Shown: positions 36,144-44,498 of the stretch, piece after piece
Layout of the letters: the number at the start of each line of letters is the position of its first letter
Numbering within the stretch: position 1 is the first letter of the stretch
DNA from: an uncultured Rikenellaceae bacterium
GTDB taxonomy: Bacteria > Bacteroidota > Bacteroidia > Bacteroidales > Rikenellaceae
Direction of reading: 5' to 3'
DNA length: 64,000 nt
Assembly (NCBI GenBank): GCA_944415565.1
Contig: CALYBQ010000005.1
Span: 42,061 to 106,060, forward strand
The notes under the pieces: model-generated
What the model saw: only the letters and a program-made list of their open reading frames with translations
Database searches by the model: none
Told to the model about the DNA's origin: nothing
Program-made: the position numbers and the translations under genes

Positions 36144-37448
36144 TTAGTCGAATTTAGGTTTCACGAACCAGAAGTCGTCCCCGAAAAGGCTTAGGCCGAT
36201 CGAGAAGCGGAAATAGTTTTCTTTTATAAGGTTATATTTTGTCGTCCCCCTCTGTCCCAGTTCGAAACCGAGGTCTATATTGGAGAATCCAGTCATCTTT
36301 ATCGGCAACCCTATGCCGAGTGTAATGGCCTTATCCGAAATATTCTTCCCGTAAATGTTCATATAGTAGTCGCTGTACCTGAATCCGGCGCGGTAGGTCA
36401 CCCTATTGAAGAAGTGCCTGACGTCTCCCCTGTCCGGAGTATATTCCACACCGCCTCGAACAATATTCGTATTACGGAACCTGTAACTGTCGCTGGCCGT
36501 TTTTTTATTAGCCCCGCCCCAATTCTGGAACACGTAATCGGCCCCGAGACTGATCTTGTCCGTCTGGTAGAAAAGTCCTCCGGAGATCGACATAGGCATC
36601 GTAAGATCATTGTTCTTATACTCCAGCTGTAGTATGTAATCTCCGAAATCGTTACTGTTGTCGCTTGTCGGTATCGACTTAGTGATCTTCGGGCTGAGTT
36701 TCACCTCCGGCTGGAACACGGCGCCTATCGTCAATGACCTCCTGTTTTTCTTCAACGGAACCACATACTGCACGCCGAACGACGGTACGAACTTCGAATA
36801 ACTCTCTTCGATAGCGAGCGTAACATCCTTGTAGTAGGTATTAGGATTCAACTCAGTTATGCTTAACAGCGAGTAGCGGTCTATGCTCCCGAAATAGTAC
36901 ACCAACTCCGCACCCACGGAAAGGTTCTTGGCCAACTCGTAACCCACTGACAATTTAGCCTGCACTACGTCACCCTCGCCCGAATAGGAATAATTGAGCT
37001 GCCCTATGTCCGGATCGGTATCGCTTCTATCGATCCTGTACCCGACGCTGCTCAGCGGCGTTACAGATACTCCGAGCCCCAATTTGGCCGCCAAAGGCAC
37101 TGCAAACGCAATATCCCTGACGTTGAACGTATTGAAACTGCTCTTATTATCGGTCGTCTTGAGGTAAAAATTCTGTCCTTCCAACCCCACGTTGAACAAC
37201 GCGCTCTTCTGGCGTATGCTGCTGAATGCCGCTGGATTCATATAATTTATCGTGGTCCCCTTCCGGTAGGCTATGCCGGCGCCGCCCATAGCACGCAGGT
37301 TGGCCGTTCCCTGTACCGAAAAATCGCCGAGTCCGTAGAACGAATACGGCGAATACGCGTTCAGACTGCTGTTCTGTGCTGAAGCGGCGGCGGGAAGCAA
37401 CAGCAAACCCGACAAAACCACCCCGAGGAGACCTTTTTTATTTCGCAT
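36144..37448 (-). CDS. Outer-membrane beta-barrel protein (OmpP1/FadL-like)
   Basis: A signal peptide ending AAASAQ is followed by SPYSFYGLGDF, a start seen in FadL-like barrels of Bacteroidota, then alternating hydrophobic strands, and a C-terminus ending in aromatic residues (FWFVKPKFD). Repeated YxxGxxY-type strands and 434 residues fit a 14-strand barrel. It overlaps the end of coaX by 11 bp. Whether it moves hydrophobic compounds or serves assembly is unknown. Confidence 0.8.
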   Translation of the reverse strand: MRNKKGLLGVVLSGLLLLPAAASAQNSSLNAYSPYSFYGLGDFSVQGTANLRAMGGAGIAYRKGTTINYMNPAAFSSIRQKSALFNVGLEGQNFYLKTTDNKSSFNTFNVRDIAFAVPLAAKLGLGVSVTPLSSVGYRIDRSDTDPDIGQLNYSYSGEGDVVQAKLSVGYELAKNLSVGAELVYYFGSIDRYSLLSITELNPNTYYKDVTLAIEESYSKFVPSFGVQYVVPLKKNRRSLTIGAVFQPEVKLSPKITKSIPTSDNSNDFGDYILQLEYKNNDLTMPMSISGGLFYQTDKISLGADYVFQNWGGANKKTASDSYRFRNTNIVRGGVEYTPDRGDVRHFFNRVTYRAGFRYSDYYMNIYGKNISDKAITLGIGLPIKMTGFSNIDLGFELGQRGTTKYNLIKENYFRFSIGLSLFGDDFWFVKPKFD

Positions 37449-38166
37449 TATATTCCAGAATTCTGTTTAACCCGTAAACGACCAGGTCATAGGTTGCAAA
37501 TATCGTATTTTTTAATCTTTTAGCAAAGAAATTACTGTCCCCTCCTGTAAAAATGATCTTCAGATCGTCATAATCTTCCGAAAGCCTTGATATATACCCC
37601 TCTATCTCGTACACTATGCCGTTTATCACACCGCTTTCGATCGCTTGGTTCGAATTACCGGCTATCAATGCCGTATCATCGGACAACGAACGCAGCGGCA
37701 GCTTGCTCGTATAATCGTGCAGCGCCCGAAAACGCGTCATCGCCCCGGGTGAAATGTTGCCCCCCAAGAACTCGCCTTCGGCCGTCACGAGGTCTATCGT
37801 TATCGCCGTACCGAAATCCACTATAAGAACGTTACTATCCGGATAAAGCGCATCCGCACCCACCGCCGCAGCCAGCCTGTCGCACCCTAGCGTTTCCGGA
37901 GTCTGGTACATATTCTTAATCGGCACTTTAGTATCTGGCCCGAACTTAACCATCCTATCCACACGCACGGAGAGCATATCCTCCACCTCCGATTCGCCGG
38001 GGCCGGACGACACCACTATCGCGGCGTCTATATCGGGATAACTTTCGAATATACTGTCGAAAAAACGTTTGTCCGCCGTTTTCGAACGGAAAGTTTCGAC
38101 CGCCTGCCCTTCATCGAAGACCGCGGCCTTGACAAGCGAGTTGCCTATATCTACTGCCAGATTCAT
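37438..38166 (-). CDS. coaX: Type III pantothenate kinase CoaX
   Basis: First enzyme of coenzyme A synthesis; phosphorylates pantothenate and, unlike type I/II, is not feedback-inhibited by CoA. The ASKHA fold starts MNLAVDIGNS, with DFGTAITIDLVT near residue 120 and GGNISPG following. The open frame extends to a TTG at 38172, but the ATG at 38166 fits the family start (242 residues). It is the first gene of coaX-OMP-TPR-lptC-CNNM. Confidence 0.95.
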   Translation of the reverse strand: MNLAVDIGNSLVKAAVFDEGQAVETFRSKTADKRFFDSIFESYPDIDAAIVVSSGPGESEVEDMLSVRVDRMVKFGPDTKVPIKNMYQTPETLGCDRLAAAVGADALYPDSNVLIVDFGTAITIDLVTAEGEFLGGNISPGAMTRFRALHDYTSKLPLRSLSDDTALIAGNSNQAIESGVINGIVYEIEGYISRLSEDYDDLKIIFTGGDSNFFAKRLKNTIFATYDLVVYGLNRILEYNAK

Positions 38167-38373
38167 AATCAATCGGTTAGTGTTTTCATATTCTATTATA
38201 TTCCGCGCCGACGCCTACACTAAAATTATATTGCAGCTGACACGGCTTACGCAAATCATATACGAAACAAGCTACGCATATACCGAACACCTTATGCGCG
38301 ACACAAATATCGCGACGGCTGGGAAACGGAGCGGAACTGTCCGAACTGCGTCCGAATCCCATTCCCTGTTCTT

Positions 38374-38381
38374 CAAAGATA
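38374..38381 (-). promoter_or_regulatory. Possible -7 element upstream of coaX
   Basis: Minus strand TATCTTTG, 208 nt before the coaX ATG and close to the mfd stop. No good -33 partner; a long leader would be needed. Confidence 0.3.
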
Positions 38382-38414
38382 ATCAGAAAACCGTTAATAC
38401 GGTACACGCAGCCG

Positions 38415-41400
38415 CTATTTTTCCTTCCCGGCCGGACTATCGGCATCCGCATCGGTAGCCGACAGCATTTCGCCCAGAACCTTCACCCCGCTCTCGACAC
38501 TTCCTACTTGTCTAACTGTCAAAGCCAGCTTATTATTGTTCTGTCTGAGCACAAATTTATCGGGTTTCTGCGTGACGTAGCGCAACAAGGCCATGAACCG
38601 CCTGCTTTTGTAATACGGCGAGTTCTGATCGGCGATGAAATGCAGTATCATGAGCCCGTTCTTGACCTTCGCACGCTCGAAACCGAGCTTCATCATGGCC
38701 CATCGCAGACGCACTATATTGAACAGCTCCACAGCCGGCGGAGGCAACTCGCCGAAACGGTCTGTCAGGTCGGCCGCGAACTTCCGCAGATCTTCCTCGC
38801 GCGTCATCGCATCCAATTCGCGGTAAAGGCGTATCTTCTCGCCGCTCTGCCCCACATAGCTGTCGGGAATGATCGCCTCCGTATCGGTTTCGATGTAAGC
38901 GTCGTGCAGGTAAGCATCCGGCTCTTCTGCCGCCGCCTGCCCGTCCTGCGCCATCAGCACCCCCTCCGAACGAAGTTCGTCCATCGCTTCGTTGAGTATC
39001 TTCTGGTAAGTCTCGAAACCTATGTCCGCTATGAAACCACTCTGTTCGGCGCCGAGCAGGTTGCCTGCGCCGCGTATGTCGAGGTCCTGCATGGCGATAT
39101 TGAAACCGGAACCGAGGTCCGAGAACTCTTCCAAGGCCCGCAACCTGCGGCGCGACTCCGACGAGAGCATCTCCTCCGGCGGGGATAACAAGTAACAGAA
39201 CGCCTTGCGGTTCGACCTCCCGACACGCCCGCGCAACTGGTGCAGGTCGCTCAGCCCGAAATTCTGGGCATTGTTTATGATTATCGTATTGGCGTTCGAA
39301 ACGTCTATCCCGTTCTCGATGATGGTCGTGGCGACGAAAATATCGTACTCTCCATAGATGAAGTCCAGCACCTTCTTCTCCAACTCCTGCGGGTTCATTT
39401 GTCCGTGACCGACAAGCACGCGCACTCCCGGCACGAGTTCTTTTATCAACGCCTCTATCTTGTGAATGTCCTCGACACGGTTATGAACGAAATATACCTG
39501 CCCGTTACGCGCCAGTTCATACTCTATGGCCTCCCGAATTATTTCGGGGTCGAACAGATGCGACTCCGTTGTAATCGGTTGACGATTGGGCGGAGGGGTG
39601 GTTATGACCGACATGTCGCGCGAACCCATGAGTGAAAATTGCAGCGTACGCGGAATAGGCGTGGCACTCATCGTAAGCGTATCTACCGCCACGCTCATCT
39701 GGCGCAGCTTCTCCTTGGCCGAGACCCCGAATTTCTGCTCCTCGTCTATAATCAGCAGGCCGAGGTCCTTAAATTTGACATCCTTCCCCAATATCTTGTG
39801 CGTCCCAACAAGTATGTCTATTTTGCCCGAAGCGAGATCTTCGAGCACCTGCTTCACCTCTTTCGTACTCTTAACGCGGCTCAGATGTTCTATCCTCACG
39901 GGGAAATCCCGAAGGCGTTCGCTGAACGTCCTGTAATGCTGGAGCGACAATATGGTGGTCGGCACGAGCACCGCCACCTGCTTGGCATCGGCAACCGCCT
40001 TGAACGCGGCACGAATCGCTATCTCCGTCTTTCCGAAACCAACGTCGCCGCACACGAGCCTGTCCATCGGCTGCGGGCTCTCCATATCGGCCTTGACAGC
40101 CTCGGTAGCCTTCTGTTGGTCGGGCGTATCCTCATATATGAACGACGCCTCCAACTCCTCCTGCAAATAGCTGTCGTGTGAAAATGCGAAACCCGGAGTC
40201 GCTTTGCGGCGGGCATAAAGTGCGATAAGTTCGCGGGCGATGTCTTTGACGGCCTTCTTAGTGGCCGCCTTCATCTTCTGCCATGCCCCGCTGCCGAGCT
40301 TGTAGATCTTCGGCGGTTCGGCGTCCCTGTCCTTATAGCGCGAGATGCGGTGCAAGGCATGGACGTTCACGAACAGTACGTCGTTATCGCGGTACACAAG
40401 TTTCACGGCCTCCTGAGTCTTGCCGTTCTCCACCGTCTTGACAAGCCCCCCGAATTTCCCCACCCCGTGGTCGATATGCACCACGTAATCGCCGACCTTG
40501 AGCTGGTTGAGTTCCGCAATGGTCAGGGCCTCGCTCCGGTCTATCTCGTTTTTCAGGCGATAACGATGGTAGCGGTCGAATATCTGGTGATCTGTATAGA
40601 AACACGCCTTCATCTCATGGCTCACAAACCCTTCGTGAAGGGTTAGCGCAAGCGAACGGAAAGCCACCTCCTGCTGTCCGATAGAGTTGAACACGTTTCG
40701 CAGACGTTCTATCTGGGCCTTGTTCTCCGACATGATATAGGTCGCATATCCCTGCTCGCCGTTCTGACGGATGTTTTCAGCCAACAGGTCGAACTGCTTG
40801 TTGAACGAAGGTTGAGGAGCTGTCTCGAACGCGACGGCGAAATCCGCCATACGCTCTTTGGCCGACATCGAACGAAGCAACATCTTGCACTCTGCGGTAT
40901 CCCTTATAAAACTTTTGCCCCCCGTGACTTTCTTATCTATCTCAGACGGCTCGTCGAGCTCTTTCAATATCTTAGTACGAATATCGTTGAAGCGCTTTAT
41001 CGTATAGTCCAGATCGTCTATCCAATAGGCCGCCTTGCCGGCAAATTCGGCGAACGAGACACGGTTTGCGGCAAGCTCCGACCGCTTCAGGTTCGGGACT
41101 ATCTCTATGCTCTGCAATTTCTCCACCGAAAGCTGCGAGGCCAGTTCGAAGGCACGTATAGACTCCACTTCGTCACCGAAGAAATCGAGCCGGAACGGTC
41201 TGTTCTCCGAGAACGAGAACACGTCCAATATACCGCCGCGCACCGAATACTGGCCCGGTTCATGCACGAAATCGACCTTCTGGAAACCGAACTCACGGAG
41301 AGTATCCTCCATGAACGAAATGGAAACCATGTCTCCAGCCTTAACACCTACGGTACTGCGACGGAGCTGCTCCATTTCGGTAACCTTCTCCACCAGCGCC

Positions 41401-41801
41401 TCCGGCCATGTGCATACGGCCAGATAACCGTCCGCGAAATTCTTCAGGGCGTTCAACGTAGCGGTGCGCTGGACTATCCCCGACGGGTCCTCCTGACCGT
41501 ACTGTATCGAACGTTTGTACCCTGTCGGCAGAAACATCACACGGTCTGGATCGAGCAGCGCATAAAGGTCGTTGCACAGGTATGCCGCCGCATCCCTGTC
41601 GGCAGCGACGAATACGTGTATGCCCCCCACTTTTTGCAACACCTCGGCAGCTACCATGGAATAGGCCGAACCGGTCAGCGAATCGAGCTTTACAGTCATG
41701 CAATCGTTCCACGACCTTACCAACTCCCTGAAACCGTGCTGGTCCCGCACGAGTACCGAAATCTTCTCAGGCAACATATCCTTAAATTTAATATTCTCCA
41801 A
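38415..41801 (-). CDS. mfd: Transcription-repair coupling factor Mfd
   Basis: A DNA translocase that removes stalled RNA polymerase and recruits UvrA. The UvrB-homology module is at the N-terminus (about 1-330), the RNA-polymerase interaction domain (CarD-like) at about 433-500, and the RecG-like motor follows with GDVGFGKT (585-592) and DEEQ. The C-terminal TRCF domain covers about 970-1090. The 1128 residues match E. coli (1148). It lies 233 bp after rng, separated by a terminator. Confidence 0.97.
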   Translation of the reverse strand: MENIKFKDMLPEKISVLVRDQHGFRELVRSWNDCMTVKLDSLTGSAYSMVAAEVLQKVGGIHVFVAADRDAAAYLCNDLYALLDPDRVMFLPTGYKRSIQYGQEDPSGIVQRTATLNALKNFADGYLAVCTWPEALVEKVTEMEQLRRSTVGVKAGDMVSISFMEDTLREFGFQKVDFVHEPGQYSVRGGILDVFSFSENRPFRLDFFGDEVESIRAFELASQLSVEKLQSIEIVPNLKRSELAANRVSFAEFAGKAAYWIDDLDYTIKRFNDIRTKILKELDEPSEIDKKVTGGKSFIRDTAECKMLLRSMSAKERMADFAVAFETAPQPSFNKQFDLLAENIRQNGEQGYATYIMSENKAQIERLRNVFNSIGQQEVAFRSLALTLHEGFVSHEMKACFYTDHQIFDRYHRYRLKNEIDRSEALTIAELNQLKVGDYVVHIDHGVGKFGGLVKTVENGKTQEAVKLVYRDNDVLFVNVHALHRISRYKDRDAEPPKIYKLGSGAWQKMKAATKKAVKDIARELIALYARRKATPGFAFSHDSYLQEELEASFIYEDTPDQQKATEAVKADMESPQPMDRLVCGDVGFGKTEIAIRAAFKAVADAKQVAVLVPTTILSLQHYRTFSERLRDFPVRIEHLSRVKSTKEVKQVLEDLASGKIDILVGTHKILGKDVKFKDLGLLIIDEEQKFGVSAKEKLRQMSVAVDTLTMSATPIPRTLQFSLMGSRDMSVITTPPPNRQPITTESHLFDPEIIREAIEYELARNGQVYFVHNRVEDIHKIEALIKELVPGVRVLVGHGQMNPQELEKKVLDFIYGEYDIFVATTIIENGIDVSNANTIIINNAQNFGLSDLHQLRGRVGRSNRKAFCYLLSPPEEMLSSESRRRLRALEEFSDLGSGFNIAMQDLDIRGAGNLLGAEQSGFIADIGFETYQKILNEAMDELRSEGVLMAQDGQAAAEEPDAYLHDAYIETDTEAIIPDSYVGQSGEKIRLYRELDAMTREEDLRKFAADLTDRFGELPPPAVELFNIVRLRWAMMKLGFERAKVKNGLMILHFIADQNSPYYKSRRFMALLRYVTQKPDKFVLRQNNNKLALTVRQVGSVESGVKVLGEMLSATDADADSPAGKEK

Positions 41802-41834
41802 CCCCGTTCCTTAGGCCACGTATGCAGAAACGAC

Positions 41835-41859
41835 AAAAAGGCGAAATTCGAATTTCGCC
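41835..41859 (-). terminator. Terminator downstream of rng
   Basis: A perfect 20-bp palindrome (41840-41859, half-site GGCGAAATTC) followed on the minus strand by a TTTTT run. It is 175 nt past the rng stop and 33 nt before the mfd start. Confidence 0.75.
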
Positions 41860-42034
41860 CGATTTAAAATCAATACTCCACCGTCCCCTCCGGCACGGCT
41901 ATATCGCCGGATTACACTCTCCCTATCCGCAATGTCCGCATCATAACACCCTGCATTACTTGATATGCGGCTCATTAGGGAAATCGTCGTTATCCCCGAC
42001 AAGATGATACACGGCCCACCACACAAGGGCGACC

Positions 42035-43579
42035 TTACATCAATTCGTTATCCTCCTTGTCGAAATATTTCACCTCTACGAATCCGGTAGTCTGGTCGGT
42101 TACGACTTTGATCTTGGCCTTATAGCGCCACTGCCACCTCATCCTCATAGACGGGAAACCTTTGGTCAGGAACGATTTAACGAACGGACTGACCTTCACC
42201 TTAATATAACGCTTATCCTTCTCGTTGACGTAATAAGCTATCTGGTTCTCTATCTGTTGGTCGAGTACCGCGCTCGGCGTTATCGTACCCGTGCCGCCGC
42301 ATGTGGGACACACCTCCGCCATTTCTGTTATCGCCTCAGGGCGCACCCTCTGACGCGTGATCTGCATGAGCCCGAATTTCGAAAGCGGCAGGATCGTATG
42401 CTTGGCACGGTCGCCGGCCATCAACTGCGTCATTTTCTCATGAAGGGCATTGCGGTTCTCGGCCTTATGCAGGTCGATGAAGTCTATAACTATAATCCCT
42501 CCCATGTCGCGCAGGCGCAATTGGCGGGCTATCTCTTCGGCAGCGGCAAGATTCACGTTCATCGCCGTACTTTCCTGATTGTCGTCCACCTTAGCCCTGT
42601 TGCCGCTATTAACGTCCACCACATGCAACGCCTCTGTATGCTCGATAATGAGGTAAGCCCCCTTCTTCAGCGACACGTATTTAGAGAAAAGCCCCTGTAT
42701 CTGCTTCGAGATGTCGAAGTTATCGAAGATCGGCGTATTGCCCCGGTAATATTTTACTATCTTCTCCTTTTCGGGCGCTATCTGCTGAATGTATTCCTTA
42801 ATCTCCTTATACAGAGATTTATCATCTACTACAATCGACGAGAACGAGCCGTTAAGCAGGTCGCGGATAATGGTCGTGGCACGGTTCATCTCGTTCAGGA
42901 GCAACGACGGAGCCTGCTGCGTCTTGACCTTGGCCAGCACCGATTCCCAACGCTCAACCAACGTCTTTATGTCGGACTGTATGTCGAGGTCGGTCTTGCC
43001 TATCGCGGCGGTACGGATAATCACCCCATAGTTTTTCGGAAGCACCTCCGCCACGAGCTTCTTGAGCCTGCGCCTCTCCTCGTTCGACTTTATCTTTTGC
43101 GATATGTTTACCTTGTTCGAGAACGGGATCAACACCACATGACGGCCGGCGAGCGATATGTCCGACGTCAGGCGCGGCCCTTTGGTCGATATGGCCTCCT
43201 TGGCTATCTGCACTACCACGGGCTGTCCGGTGGCGAGTTGCGACCCTATCTTGCCTGTCTTGCCGATGGCCGGTTCAAGCTTGAGGTTTTCAAACTTCGG
43301 AACCCTCTTGCCCGAAGCGAGCTTGTCGGTCAGAGCGTGGAGCGTGGCGAACTGAGGGCCCAAGTCGAGATAATGGACAAAAGCATCCTTTTCGTAACCT
43401 ACGTTTACGAAAGCCGCATTGAGCCCGGGCATTATCTTCTTAACCTTGCCGAGGTATATGTCGCCCACCGAGAACCCCGTCTTGCACTTCTCCTTGCTCA
43501 GCTCGACAAGTTTCTTGTCTTCGAGAAGCGCTATCGTGATCTCGTTCGAAGTTACGTTTATTATCAGTTCCTTATTCAT
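42035..43579 (-). CDS. rng: Ribonuclease G/E family endoribonuclease
   Basis: Endoribonuclease that matures 16S rRNA 5' ends and degrades mRNA. An S1-like domain is at about 35-130, the DNase-I-like catalytic domain follows with DVNSGN and IVIDFIDL (metal-binding Asp residues), and the zinc-link CPTCGG is at 424-429. It has no long RNase E-type scaffold tail. The frame is open from 43648, but only the ATG at 43579 (MNKELIINV, 514 residues) fits the family. Whether it is called RNase G or RNase E is a naming matter. Confidence 0.95.
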   Translation of the reverse strand: MNKELIINVTSNEITIALLEDKKLVELSKEKCKTGFSVGDIYLGKVKKIMPGLNAAFVNVGYEKDAFVHYLDLGPQFATLHALTDKLASGKRVPKFENLKLEPAIGKTGKIGSQLATGQPVVVQIAKEAISTKGPRLTSDISLAGRHVVLIPFSNKVNISQKIKSNEERRRLKKLVAEVLPKNYGVIIRTAAIGKTDLDIQSDIKTLVERWESVLAKVKTQQAPSLLLNEMNRATTIIRDLLNGSFSSIVVDDKSLYKEIKEYIQQIAPEKEKIVKYYRGNTPIFDNFDISKQIQGLFSKYVSLKKGAYLIIEHTEALHVVDVNSGNRAKVDDNQESTAMNVNLAAAEEIARQLRLRDMGGIIVIDFIDLHKAENRNALHEKMTQLMAGDRAKHTILPLSKFGLMQITRQRVRPEAITEMAEVCPTCGGTGTITPSAVLDQQIENQIAYYVNEKDKRYIKVKVSPFVKSFLTKGFPSMRMRWQWRYKAKIKVVTDQTTGFVEVKYFDKEDNELM

Positions 43580-43627
43580 TCTCCCGGAAATATATGAGGG
43601 GCCTGTCGCAATATGTATGCCCCTTTC

Positions 43628-43673
43628 CGTAAAAACCGAAAAACCCAAAGACCTTGCGCGGTGCTTTGGGTTT
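43628..43673 (-). terminator. Terminator after the HU / mini-ribosomal-protein genes
   Basis: AAACCCAAAG (43641-43650) and CTTTGGGTTT (43664-43673) form a 10-bp stem with a 13-nt loop, with a T-rich stretch next on the minus strand. Confidence 0.7.
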
Positions 43674-43703
43674 ATTCCTACATTTGGTACATAGACCGGC
43701 TAC

Positions 43704-43796
43704 CTATTTTTTCTTTTTGTGCCTGTTCTTGCGAAGGCGTTTTTTGCGTTTGTGGGTAGCCATTTTATGCCCTTTTCTTTTCTTACCGCTTGGCAT
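43704..43796 (-). CDS. Tiny basic ribosomal protein, bS22/mS38-like (AURKAIP1/COX24 domain)
   Basis: A 30-residue ORF, too short for usual gene callers, with 15 Lys/Arg residues. It begins MPSGKKRKGHKMATHKRKKR and ends in a lysine run. The pattern KMxxHKRKKRLRKNRHK is that of the DUF1713/AURKAIP1-COX24 group, whose members are the mitochondrial small-subunit protein mS38 and the actinobacterial ribosomal protein bS22. It lies 35 bp after the HU gene and before a terminator. Position and composition support a real gene; the exact ribosomal place here is inferred. Confidence 0.85.
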   Translation of the reverse strand: MPSGKKRKGHKMATHKRKKRLRKNRHKKKK

Positions 43797-43831
43797 AACT
43801 ATCAGGTTTTAAAATGGTTGCTTAAAAAAAT

Positions 43832-44113
43832 TTATTTAGCGCCCTTCACCTTGGCTGCAAAACTCTTAGCGGGTTTGAAAGCCGGAATGTTATGGGCGGG
43901 TATCGTTATGGTCGTGTTCTTAGAGATATTGCGAGCGACTTTAGCAGCCCTCTCTTTGATGATGAAACTACCGAAACCGCGAAGGTAAACGTTGTTCTGA
44001 GCGATCATCGCGTCCTTTATAGAATCCATGAAAGACTCCACAATCTGCTGTACCTGAGCTTTTTCAACGCCGGTACTTTTCGAAATTTCATTCACTATAT
44101 CAGCCTTGGTCAT
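43832..44113 (-). CDS. HU/IHF-family DNA-binding protein
   Basis: Small dimeric DNA-bending nucleoid protein of 93 residues. MTKADIVNEISKSTG is the standard N-terminal helix start, NVYLRGFGSF lies before the DNA-binding arm, and the arm carries IPAHNIPAFKP, the intercalating-proline region. It has a strong promoter and is followed by the mini ribosomal-protein gene. HU rather than IHF is more likely in Bacteroidota, but not certain. Confidence 0.95.
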   Translation of the reverse strand: MTKADIVNEISKSTGVEKAQVQQIVESFMDSIKDAMIAQNNVYLRGFGSFIIKERAAKVARNISKNTTITIPAHNIPAFKPAKSFAAKVKGAK

Positions 44114-44160
44114 AACTGTAATATATTAATATTTAACGATTTTTCCTTTCAAACAGGTTG

Positions 44161-44193
44161 CAAATATACGCTTTTATTTCGTTAATAACCAAA
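44161..44193 (-). promoter_or_regulatory. Predicted promoter of the HU gene
   Basis: Minus strand TTTG (ending at 44190), a 21-nt spacer and TATATTTG (44168-44161), exact consensus at both boxes. The HU ATG is 47 nt beyond. Confidence 0.75.
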
Positions 44194-44439
44194 CGGGGTA
44201 TAAAAAATTTCACGATTGGCTACAAAAAGGAACTTCAGAACAAAAACACTTGTTCCTTAGCGTTATACAAAACCGGGCGGGCAGAAGGCCGGTTCATTAC
44301 GGCGGCGAATAATCGCCGACCTGCGAGCAATATAAACCTGTCCCCGACGTTATCCGTATGAAATACGTGCGAACCGCATCCGTCATGCCGCCGGCATGGA
44401 AAACATCAATGTAATAGATCGGATTGACGTATACTTTAT

Positions 44440-44447
44440 TAACTTTG
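44440..44447 (+). promoter_or_regulatory. -7 element of porX
   Basis: TAACTTTG fits TAnnTTTG and lies 51 nt before the ATG. The nearest TTG is only 13 nt upstream, so the -33 box is unclear. Confidence 0.5.
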
Positions 44448-44498
44448 TAATGATGCCCGCCGCGACACGACGGCACCGCATAACCCGAAAGATTGATT

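Larger units (their letters stand above)
44114..44498. other. Divergent intergenic region between HU and porX
   Basis: Holds the HU promoter (44161-44193) and the porX -7 element (44440-44447). Between them are two short hairpins (CGGCGA at 44303-44308 with TCGCCG at 44313-44318; ATGCCGCCGGCAT further on) and no gene I can support. Confidence 0.6.

Noticed and set aside
38186..38452. 88-codon minus-strand frame between mfd and coaX
   Set aside because: Overlaps the end of mfd; composition unconvincing and the only -7 candidate is inside it.
41811..42026. 71-codon minus-strand frame between rng and mfd
   Set aside because: It is translated through the terminator palindrome, so it is not a real gene.
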